NCBI GenBank assembly: GCA_038227745.1 | Contig: JBBRPS010000158.1 | Span: 1 to 15,180, forward strand | Length of the DNA stretch: 15,180 nt | Direction: 5' to 3' | Origin: DASPXY01 sp038227745 | GTDB taxonomy: Bacteria; Planctomycetota; Planctomycetia; Gemmatales; Gemmataceae | Shown: one piece after another, positions 1 to 6,905 of the stretch | How positions within the stretch are numbered: the first letter of the stretch is position 1 | Layout: every line of letters begins with the position of its first letter | Position numbers and translations under genes: made by a program | The notes under the pieces: generated by a model | What the model saw: the letters and a program-made list of their open reading frames with translations, nothing else | Database searches by the model: none | Told to the model about the DNA's origin: nothing

Positions 1-1190
1 AGCAACGTCGTGGTGCGCGGCTTCGCGATCAACAATTTCCCCAACGTCAACGGCAACGGCTTCGGCATCGGCGTCTTCAGCGGCACGGGCGCCTGGATCT
101 ACGGTAACTACATCGGTACCGACCCGACCGGACTGACCGGGGTGCCGAACGGCCAGGGCGGCATCTGGCTCGCGGGCAGCGCGACCGGGGTGCGCCTCGG
201 CACCAACGGGGACGGGTTCAACGACGCCTCCGAGCGCAACGTCATCTCCAGCAACAACGGGGACGGCATCCTGGTGCAGGCCCCGAACACCACCATCGCC
301 GGCAACTACATTGGCCTGGGGGCGGACGGGACAACCGTGCTGGGCAACGGCGGCAACGGCATCGAGGTCCGCACCGGCGGGAACACCCTCGGCAACACGC
401 CCCCAGGCCCGAGCATCGGCGGCACCACGGCCGGCGGCAACGTCATCTCCGGCAACGGCGGCAGCGGCATCCTCCTCGGGAGCGGCGCCACGGGGAACCT
501 CATCGCGGGGAACTCCATCGGTATCAATGCGTCCGGGGCGGCGGCGGCCGGCAACGGCGGCCCCGGCATCTCCGCTATTGGGGCCGAGAGCGCTAACACG
601 ATCGGCGGCCTGACGCCCCCGCTGCGCAACGTCATCTCCGGCAACGGCGGCGGGGGCATTTCCCTCGGCGCCGGGCCGGGGAGCGGCGACCTCATCGCGG
701 GCAATTACATCGGCACCGACGCCACGTGTACCGCCGCCCTGGGCAACGCCAGCTTCGGCATCTCCGTCGCCGAAGGCGTCAGCGGCACGACGATCGGCGG
801 CGTGGTTCCGGGGACCGCAAACGTGATCTCGGGGAACGTGGGTTACGGGGTCTTCCTGGGCGGCAGGACGACGACCGGGAACGTCGTCGAGGGCAACCTG
901 ATCGGCACCGGTCGGACTGGGGGGGCGAACCTGGGCAACCGCCTGGACGGTGTCCGCATCCAGGCCGGCGGCCCCTCAACCGCCACCGCCGCCGTCTCCG
1001 GTAACGCCATCGCCTTCAACGGCGGGGCCGGCATCGCCGTACTGACGGGCACCGGCAACCTCCTGCAGCAGAACACCATCTTCGGCAACGCCGGCCGCGG
1101 CATCGACCTGAACGCGGACGGCGGCACCGCGAACGACCCGGCGGACGCGGACGGCGGCCCCAACAACCTGCAGAACTTTCCGGACCTCAC
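1..1190 (+). repeat. Parallel beta-helix repeats encoded in the surface protein
   Basis: The translation carries irregular repeats with GNYIG-type turns whose codons begin at 103, 301, 508, 700 and 892, about 64-69 residues apart, interleaved with NVISGNGG turns. The pattern is that of right-handed beta-helix proteins of the pectate-lyase-like fold. The spacing is not constant, so this is protein-level repetition and not a satellite DNA array. Confidence 0.75.
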
Positions 1191-4100
1191 GCAGGCGAGC
1201 CTGAACGGCGCGCAGCTGGACGTGACCTTCCGCGTGGACTCCGACCCGGCGAACTCCGCCTACCCGCTCACCGTCGAGTTCTTCCGTTCCGACGGCACGG
1301 GACAGGGCGCGCTGTTCCTCGGTTCGGTCACCTACACCGCCGCGGAGGCGCAAACCGCCCAGGCCGTCACCCTCGACGGCCGAGCCCTCACCGCCGCCGA
1401 CCGGATCGTGGCGACTGCGACCGACAGCAACGGCAACACCTCGGAGTTTTCCGCGCCGTACTTTGAAGTCAATGTGGCGCCCGTCCTCACTCTCTCCGGC
1501 GCGTCGGTGGACTACACCGAGAACAACCCGCCCACGCCCCTCGACCCCGCCGCCACGGCCGCCGACGCCGACGGCGCCGACTTCGACCAGGGCGCGCTGA
1601 CGGTGGACTTCGCCTCCGGGGGCGCCGCGGAGGATCGCCTCGGCGTTGCCGGCCAGGGCAGCGGTCTGGGGCAGGTCGGCGTTTCCGGAAACGCGATCGC
1701 GCGAAACGGCAGCGCGATTGGCACGTTCAGCGGCGGGAGCGACGGCTTCACGCCACTCGTCATCACCTTCACCGCCAACGCCGGGCTGAGCGACGTCCAG
1801 GCCGTCCTGGAAGACGTCACCTATTTCAACGTCTCGGAGAGCCCCTCGACCGTGTCGCGCACCGTCCGCTTCGTGCTGACCGACGGCGACGGCGGGACGA
1901 GCAACACGGTGCTGGAAAGCGTCAACGTCACCTCCGTCAACGACCCGCCGGTGCTCGGCGGTGCCATCGCCGGGCAGACTGTCAACGACAACGCCTCGAT
2001 CGCCCCGTTCGCGACGTTCACGGTCAGCGACGTGGACACCTCCCCGCAGACACTCGCCGTCACGGTGACCCTCAGCAACTCGGCCAACGGCAACTTCTCG
2101 GTGCTGAACGGCTTCGCCAACGCGGGGGGCGGCGTGTACACCTTCGTCGGGACCGCCGCAGCTGCCCAGGCCACCATCCGCGGCCTGGTGTTCACGCCGA
2201 CGGCGAACCAGGTTCCGCCCGGCGCCACGGTCACGACCGGCTTTACCGTCAGCGCCGACGATGGCATGGCCCAGGCGACCGACGCGAACACCACGGTGGC
2301 CGCTCTCTCCGTGAACGACGCACCTGTCCTGGACGGCGCCGCCTCCGGCCAGGCAGTACACGACAACGCCAGCATCGCGCCGTTCCGGACCTTCATCGTG
2401 GCAGACCCGGATGCCGGTCAGTCGCTGGCGGTCACGGTGCGCCTCAGCAACGCGGCCAACGGCGCTTTCACGACCCTGAGGGGGTTCACCGACGCGGGGG
2501 GCGGTGTGTACACCTTCAGCGGCGCAGCCCCCGCCGCCCAGGCCGCCCTCCGGGGGCTGATGTTCACGCCGACCGCCAACCAGGTCGCCCCGGGCAGCAC
2601 GGTCACGACCGTCTTCACCGTCACCGCTGACGACGGCATGGCGACGGCGACCGACGCGAACACCTCCGTGGTCGCGCTGTCCGTCAACGACGCGCCGGTG
2701 CTGGGCGGTGCCGACAGCGCCCAGGCCGTCAACGACAACGCCACTGTCGCACCGTTCACCGGCTTCATGGTGAGTGACGCGGACAACCCCGTCCAGGTGC
2801 TGGCCGTGATGGTCCAGGTGAGCGACCCGAGCGACGGGGCCTTCACGGCGTTGAATGGCTTCACCGACAGGGGAGACGGCGCCTATACCTTCAGTGGCAC
2901 CGCCGCGGTTGCCCAGGCGGCGCTGCGCGGGCTGGTGTTCACGCCGACCGCCAACCAGGTCGCGCCCGGCGCCACCGTCACGACTACGTTCACCGTCAGT
3001 GCCAACGACGGCTCGGCGCTGACGACGGACGCCAACACCTCGGTGGTCGCGCGGTCCGTCAACGACTCGCCGGTGCTCGGCGGCGCCGCCGCGGGCCAGG
3101 CGGTCCACGACAACGCCTTGATCGCCCCATTCCGTACGTTCACCGTGACCGACTCCGACGCCGGCCAGTCCCTCGCGGTGACGGTGCGCCTGAACAATGT
3201 CGCCAACGGCGCGTTCACAACCCTGAGCGGGTTCACCGACGCGGGGAGCGGCCTGTACACCTTCGGGGGTACTGCCGCCGCCGCCCAGGCCGCCCTCCGC
3301 CGCCTCGTCTTCACCCCGACGCCCAACCAGGTGCCCCCCGGCGCCACGGTCACGAGCACCTTCATCGTGACCGCCGACGACGGCACCGCCGCGGCCACGG
3401 ACACCAGCACCTCGGTGGTGGCCCTGTCCATCAACGACGCCCCCGTGCTCGCCACGAACCTCACGCCCTTCCTCGCCCCGGCGGCGGAGGACGACCCGAG
3501 TAACCGCGGCACGCTGGTCGCGAACCTGATTGACAGTGTCGCCCCCCTGTCACTGATTACCGACCCGGACAGCGGCCCCATGCAGGGGCTGGCCGTCGTC
3601 GGTGTGGACAACCGTAACGGCACCTGGGAGTTCTCCACCGACGCCGGCCAGACCTGGACGCCCTTCGGCAGCCCGTCGGACGGGGCCGCGCGCCTGCTGG
3701 CCGCCGACGCCGTAACGCGGGTGCGCTTCGTCCCCGCCGCAAACTTCTTCGGCACTGTCACGGGGGGCCTGACCTTCCGTGCCTGGGACCGCACGACCGG
3801 GGCCGACGGCGACACCACGGATGCGTCGAACAACGGCGGCACGACGCCGTTCAGCGCCGCGGTTGCCACCGCCTCGGTCACGGTCACGCCGCCACCGGCG
3901 ACGAGTTTCCGCGTCACCGGCGCCGCGAACCCATTCTCCGGCACGCCTTTCAGCTTCGTGGCCGACGGCCAGGGCGGCCAGGGCGGCCAGGCGTCCGCCA
4001 CGGGCGCCGTGGCGGTCCGCAGCGTTTCGCCCCCTCCCCCCGTGACGCCGCGGGCGGCGCCGGTGGTGATCGTGGGCCCGGAATCCATCCTCGCGGTCGC

Positions 4101-5853
4101 CAGAGCCGTCATTGACACCCTGGAGGGCAAGACGGTCGTTGGGGCCGGGGAGACGCAATCGCTCCTCGCGGCCTTCACGCCTTTCGTGGAGGCGGTGAAC
4201 GGGGATAGCTCGGCCGGCTCGCTCACGCCGGAGTCGCTGCTCGCGGCCGCCACGACTTTCGTGCAGGCACAGGGCGACGAGTCTGGACTGGCCCAGGCGG
4301 CCCCGGACTCGTTCCTCGGCGTCGGCGCGACCTTCACGGGCGGCGGCGTGTTCACCGACCGCGGCGGCAGCGGCATCGTCAGTGCGGTGGTCAACTACGG
4401 CGACACCTCGGGGGACCAGCCGCTGGCGCTGCGGCCCGACAACACCTTTGACCTGCGCCACGTCTACACCGCCGAGGGCACCTACGTCATCACGGTCACG
4501 GTCACCGACAGCGTCACGGGCAGCGGGACGGCGGGCTTCTTCGTCCACGTGTTCGTGAACGTGCCGTCCCAGGCCACCTCCGGGGTCGCGCTGCCTGGCC
4601 ACACGGTCAACGCCTCCGTGCCCGGTGCTCTCGTCACGCTGGAACACGCGGCGGCAGCGGCCGGCAACGCTTTGATCCTGATCGCCCTGCTGCCGTCCAG
4701 CACCGTGGATGACTCGGCGCCGCTCGTGGACCCCGTGACGGGGGCCACGCTCGTCTCCGGCCTGCTGACGCAGATCGTGACCACCTACGACATCCGCGCC
4801 ATCAACGTGAGGGATGAGGACCGGGCCACGATCCTTTTCGCCGTGAGCAGCCCCACCGGCGCGGTGCCTCGACTCAGCCTCTACGACCCCGCGACAAAAA
4901 GACTCGTGCCTGTGCAGGGCAGCCGATTCGCCGCGGGCTCGCTGGTGGCCGAGCGCATGGCCGGCACGGACCTGTACCTGATCAAGCTGGTGCTGGACCG
5001 CAGCAGCTTCCCCGCTCTGACGGCGCTGCGGGGCTCGATCTTCGCCACCTCCGTGCCCGCCACGGCGGCCCCGGCGCCGGTGACGACGACCCCGATCACG
5101 GCCGTCGTCTCCAACGGCCCGGCCGGGTCCGGCGCCACGCTGTCGTTCACTTTCGAGCGGAGCGGGTTCGTCAGCGGCAGCCAGCGGACGGTGGTCTCGG
5201 CGCCGTCGCAGGCGGGCCTGCTGGACGACGGCCCGGGCGGGGAGCCGCCGCCGAGCGACGGAACGTTGGTGCGAGCCGTCCTCGCCGCCACCCACTCCTC
5301 GTTCTGGGAGCGCCTACCGGACCAGCCCGTGGCCGGTGGGGCCGCTCCCGCCGCGGAGCCGGCGCCCGGGCCGGAGGAGTTCGAGGGCGCCGCGCTGTCC
5401 GATGCCTTGAGCTGGGTGTTCGCGCGAGCGGGCGCTGCCGGCGAGCCTTCCTCGATGTGGCTCCTGCCCACAGGCCCGGCGGCAGGCACGGAGGCGCCCG
5501 CGTCTCCGCTGCCGCCCCGCTCCGCCGAGTCGCGTCCGGCAGGGATAGGGGCACGGGGGGCGGAAGACCGGGCACCGGGCACGCCGGCGACCGATCGCCA
5601 CGCCTCGGCCGACTCCGCGTCTCGCCGCGGTGGCCATCTCCTGTCACTCTTCTTCGTCCTCGGCTGGGGGGCGCTGTGGCTGATGCAGCACCTCACCGCA
5701 CACGGCCGGGCGCCCGGCACCGGGCGCACACCGGGCCGGGCCGGCAAGGAGGCGCAGGGCGCCCGGCCGTGGCTCGCCCAGATCCACGCCGCCCGCGCCC
5801 GCAACCCCCGCAGCTTCACCTTCCGGAGGACGGGCCACGACCGCTCCCGTTAA
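1..5853 (+). CDS. Giant surface protein, beta-helix plus cadherin-like repeats (5' partial)
   Basis: The frame is open from the first base, so the N-terminus is missing; 1950 codons remain before TAA. Domains in order: a right-handed parallel beta-helix (about 1-1190) with recurring GNxIG and NVISGN motifs, closed by a GIDLN...GGPNNLQNFP segment; a beta-sandwich ending DSNGNTSEFS (about 1201-1461); a cadherin-like domain (about 1471-1935); four tandem 124-125-residue repeats, each starting VND (1936-3429); a related domain starting INDAPVL (3430-3890); a Pro/Gly-rich linker; a PKD-like domain (about 4318-4560) with the VYTAEGTYVITVTVTD strand; an Ala/Pro-rich stretch; and one hydrophobic segment (5638-5694) followed by a basic tail of about 50 residues. 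Such proteins are extracellular, cell-surface or adhesive in planctomycetes. I infer a membrane-anchored adhesin; no enzymatic residues are recognisable. The stop lies only a few bases from a transposase relic, so the 3' end may be rearranged. Confidence 0.85.
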   Translation, partial: SNVVVRGFAINNFPNVNGNGFGIGVFSGTGAWIYGNYIGTDPTGLTGVPNGQGGIWLAGSATGVRLGTNGDGFNDASERNVISSNNGDGILVQAPNTTIAGNYIGLGADGTTVLGNGGNGIEVRTGGNTLGNTPPGPSIGGTTAGGNVISGNGGSGILLGSGATGNLIAGNSIGINASGAAAAGNGGPGISAIGAESANTIGGLTPPLRNVISGNGGGGISLGAGPGSGDLIAGNYIGTDATCTAALGNASFGISVAEGVSGTTIGGVVPGTANVISGNVGYGVFLGGRTTTGNVVEGNLIGTGRTGGANLGNRLDGVRIQAGGPSTATAAVSGNAIAFNGGAGIAVLTGTGNLLQQNTIFGNAGRGIDLNADGGTANDPADADGGPNNLQNFPDLTQASLNGAQLDVTFRVDSDPANSAYPLTVEFFRSDGTGQGALFLGSVTYTAAEAQTAQAVTLDGRALTAADRIVATATDSNGNTSEFSAPYFEVNVAPVLTLSGASVDYTENNPPTPLDPAATAADADGADFDQGALTVDFASGGAAEDRLGVAGQGSGLGQVGVSGNAIARNGSAIGTFSGGSDGFTPLVITFTANAGLSDVQAVLEDVTYFNVSESPSTVSRTVRFVLTDGDGGTSNTVLESVNVTSVNDPPVLGGAIAGQTVNDNASIAPFATFTVSDVDTSPQTLAVTVTLSNSANGNFSVLNGFANAGGGVYTFVGTAAAAQATIRGLVFTPTANQVPPGATVTTGFTVSADDGMAQATDANTTVAALSVNDAPVLDGAASGQAVHDNASIAPFRTFIVADPDAGQSLAVTVRLSNAANGAFTTLRGFTDAGGGVYTFSGAAPAAQAALRGLMFTPTANQVAPGSTVTTVFTVTADDGMATATDANTSVVALSVNDAPVLGGADSAQAVNDNATVAPFTGFMVSDADNPVQVLAVMVQVSDPSDGAFTALNGFTDRGDGAYTFSGTAAVAQAALRGLVFTPTANQVAPGATVTTTFTVSANDGSALTTDANTSVVARSVNDSPVLGGAAAGQAVHDNALIAPFRTFTVTDSDAGQSLAVTVRLNNVANGAFTTLSGFTDAGSGLYTFGGTAAAAQAALRRLVFTPTPNQVPPGATVTSTFIVTADDGTAAATDTSTSVVALSINDAPVLATNLTPFLAPAAEDDPSNRGTLVANLIDSVAPLSLITDPDSGPMQGLAVVGVDNRNGTWEFSTDAGQTWTPFGSPSDGAARLLAADAVTRVRFVPAANFFGTVTGGLTFRAWDRTTGADGDTTDASNNGGTTPFSAAVATASVTVTPPPATSFRVTGAANPFSGTPFSFVADGQGGQGGQASATGAVAVRSVSPPPPVTPRAAPVVIVGPESILAVARAVIDTLEGKTVVGAGETQSLLAAFTPFVEAVNGDSSAGSLTPESLLAAATTFVQAQGDESGLAQAAPDSFLGVGATFTGGGVFTDRGGSGIVSAVVNYGDTSGDQPLALRPDNTFDLRHVYTAEGTYVITVTVTDSVTGSGTAGFFVHVFVNVPSQATSGVALPGHTVNASVPGALVTLEHAAAAAGNALILIALLPSSTVDDSAPLVDPVTGATLVSGLLTQIVTTYDIRAINVRDEDRATILFAVSSPTGAVPRLSLYDPATKRLVPVQGSRFAAGSLVAERMAGTDLYLIKLVLDRSSFPALTALRGSIFATSVPATAAPAPVTTTPITAVVSNGPAGSGATLSFTFERSGFVSGSQRTVVSAPSQAGLLDDGPGGEPPPSDGTLVRAVLAATHSSFWERLPDQPVAGGAAPAAEPAPGPEEFEGAALSDALSWVFARAGAAGEPSSMWLLPTGPAAGTEAPASPLPPRSAESRPAGIGARGAEDRAPGTPATDRHASADSASRRGGHLLSLFFVLGWGALWLMQHLTAHGRAPGTGRTPGRAGKEAQGARPWLAQIHAARARNPRSFTFRRTGHDRSR
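1936..3429 (+). repeat. Four tandem 124-125-codon cadherin-like repeats
   Basis: Units begin at codons 1936 (VNDPPVLGG), 2311 (VNDAPVLDG), 2683 (VNDAPVLGG) and 3058 (VNDSPVLGG); the next domain starts INDAPVL at 3430. Periods are 375, 372, 375 and 372 bases. Each unit shares a DNASIAPF-like strand, a GVYTF-like strand, LVFTPTANQV and TFTVxADDG. This is an immunoglobulin/cadherin-like bacterial surface repeat, with the VND turn joining consecutive domains. Confidence 0.85.
3967..3991 (+). repeat. 9-bp microrepeat (GGCCAGGGC, about 2.8 copies)
   Basis: Three consecutive copies of a 9-base unit, the third imperfect, encode GQG-GQG-GQA in the flexible linker between the cadherin-like and PKD-like parts. 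It keeps the reading frame, so copy-number change by slippage would only lengthen or shorten the linker. Confidence 0.7.
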
Positions 5854-5859
5854 CCCGGA

Positions 5860-6064
5860 CTCCAGGAAAGTATGCTCCGTGAGGTCGGGGTCGCGGGGGT
5901 CGTCGAGGGCGTCGGCGAAGGACCGCGTGAGCCCAATGCGCTGGTCGAACGGGCGGATGGGGAGCAGCCCGGCGTCGCCGGAGAGCAGGCCTGCCGACGG
6001 GCTCAATAACGAGCGGCGTGCCGAAATAGTCGAGGGCCCGTGGCCAGGTGGGTGGTACACTCAT
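5860..6064 (-). pseudogene. IS1380-like transposase relic, frameshifted and truncated
   Basis: Reading the - strand from an ATG at 6064 gives MSVPPTWPRALDYFGTPLV, then IEP. A shift of one base near 6000 is then needed to continue as SAGLLSGDAGLLPIR and on through FDQRIGLTRSFADALDDPRD to DLTEHTFLE, ending at about 5860. This order (a target-like TPLVIEPSAG strand, DAGLLPIR, FDxRIGLT, DDPRDP, HTFLE) matches my memory of the N-terminus of IS1380-family transposases common in Gemmata-type genomes. Only about 68 of the roughly 400-450 residues usual for the family remain, and the catalytic D/D/E region is absent. I see no terminal inverted repeats, so only a broken end of an insertion sequence survives. 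Family assignment is from pattern memory, without a search. Confidence 0.65.
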
Positions 6065-6198
6065 CGATTGGCTCCGCGGGGGAAAGGCCTGGTGGCTCGG
6101 CAGGTTAGACGCCCACGGAGGCCAACGATTCCCAACCCCCGCTCCGGTGCTGGGGGAAGGACGTTCCGCTGGGGCCTTCGAGCCTTTCGGTGCAGGCA
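6065..6198 (+). other. Sigma-factor upstream region with small hairpin
   Basis: This stretch lies between the transposase relic and the sigma-factor start. It holds a possible stem-loop at 6136-6156 (CCCCCGC paired with GC-t-GGGGG) about 43 bases ahead of the start codon. No convincing -35/-10 pair can be picked by eye in this GC-rich DNA, although the promoter of the sigma gene would be expected here or inside the relic. Confidence 0.3.
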
Positions 6199-6768
6199 AT
6201 GTCCGACATCACCCGCATCCTGTCCGCCATCGAGCAGGGCGACCCATCCGCCGCCGAGCAGCTGCTGCCTCTGGTTTACGACGAACTGCGCAAGTTGGCC
6301 GCGCAGAAGCTAGCCCAGGAAAAGCCCGGCCAGACCCTCGACGCCACGGCCCTGGTCCATGAGGCGTACTTGCGGCTGGTTGGCGATCAACAGTTCGCGA
6401 GTCGCCGCCACTTCTTCGCCGCCGCCGCCGAAGCCATGCGCCTCCTCCTGATCGACAACGCCCGCCGCAAGGCGACCGCGCGGCACGGCGGCGGTCGTCG
6501 CCGGGTCCCCCTCGTCGATGTTCAAGAGGTCAATACTTCCCCTGATGAGCTTTTGGCTCTCGACGATGCACTGACTCGCTTCGCCACCCAAGAGCCCGCC
6601 AAGGCCGAGCTGGTCAAGCTGCGCTTCTTCGCCCGCATGAGCAACCCGGAAGCCGCCGCCGCGCTCGGCATCTCCGTCGCCACCGCCGAGCGTTGGTGGG
6701 TGTTCGCCCGCACCTGGCTCTATGCCGACCTCGCCGATGCCGCGCCAGAAAAAAAGCCCGAGGCGTGA
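6199..6768 (+). CDS. ECF-type RNA polymerase sigma factor
   Basis: The 189-residue product has the layout of the short ECF-like sigma factors expanded in planctomycetes and acidobacteria (the TIGR02999/ECF-sub Sig-70 type). The N-terminal region reads MSDITRILSAIEQGDPSAAEQ, then LLPLVYDELRKLAAQKL; this and the ATALVHEAYLRLV segment form sigma region 2, which binds core polymerase and the -10 element. The C-terminal LVKLRFFARMSNPEAAAALGISVAT segment (about residues 137-161) is the region 4 helix-turn-helix that reads the -35 element. The ATG at 6199 was chosen over an in-frame GTG at 6190 because family members typically begin MSD; the ribosome-binding site is weak. No anti-sigma gene is adjacent. 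Next downstream is a membrane kinase, a pairing often seen in these bacteria, so control by phosphorylation is an attractive inference but unproven. Confidence 0.92.
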   Translation: MSDITRILSAIEQGDPSAAEQLLPLVYDELRKLAAQKLAQEKPGQTLDATALVHEAYLRLVGDQQFASRRHFFAAAAEAMRLLLIDNARRKATARHGGGRRRVPLVDVQEVNTSPDELLALDDALTRFATQEPAKAELVKLRFFARMSNPEAAAALGISVATAERWWVFARTWLYADLADAAPEKKPEA

Positions 6769-6769
6769 G

Positions 6770-6786
6770 GGGGTTGGCCCCTTTTT
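6770..6786 (+). terminator. Weak terminator-like hairpin with T-run
   Basis: Just after the sigma-factor stop, GGGG-TTGG-CCCC is followed directly by five T residues. An upstream run of A residues and a G (6751-6756) could pair with CTTTTT and extend the structure. The four-pair GC stem is short for an intrinsic terminator, so it may only attenuate read-through into the kinase gene. It ends exactly where the 119-base repeat begins. Confidence 0.35.
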
Positions 6787-6905
6787 CTCGCCTATGAGGG
6801 TGACGCGCCCCGTGAGGAGGCCGACCGTGACCGAGATGTCTCCCGCCGAAACCGTTTTCTTCGCCGCCCTGGCCAAGATCGACTTGGCCGAGCGCGCCGC
6901 CTATC
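6787..6905 (+). repeat. 119-bp perfect direct repeat, copy 1
   Basis: These bases are identical to 15062-15180 without a mismatch, at a distance of 8275 bases. The base before each copy differs (T at 6786, C at 15061). The right-hand copy is cut by the window end, so the true repeat may be longer. It covers the ribosome-binding site and first 26 codons of the kinase. Confidence 0.97.
6814..6820 (+). promoter_or_regulatory. Ribosome-binding site of the kinase gene
   Basis: GAGGAGG lies six bases ahead of a GTG at 6827, ideal spacing for a Shine-Dalgarno. It decides the start in favour of GTG 6827 over ATG codons at 6722, 6794 and 6836. The same element recurs at 15089-15095. Confidence 0.7.

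Noticed and set aside
976..3108. Long antisense open frame (about 710 codons) opposite the surface-protein repeats
   Set aside because: It is Arg/Gly/His-rich with no recognisable domain, and mirrors the high-GC codon bias and tandem repeats of the + strand gene.
1936..3429. Possible CRISPR-like array from regular spacing
   Set aside because: The period is about 373 bases, the units are coding and diverged, and there are no short identical repeats with unique spacers.
3550..5295. Antisense open frame of about 580 codons
   Set aside because: Arg/Gly/Asp-rich low-complexity translation opposite a well-supported gene; an artefact of GC-rich third positions.
5879..6313. Small + strand frame in the gap before the sigma factor
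   Set aside because: It runs opposite the transposase relic and out of frame into the sigma gene; the translation is Arg/Pro-rich without any motif.
6722..6826. Upstream ATG start for the kinase, overlapping the sigma factor
   Set aside because: The added residues are not family-like, no ribosome-binding site fits, and the second copy shares only the region from 6787 on.
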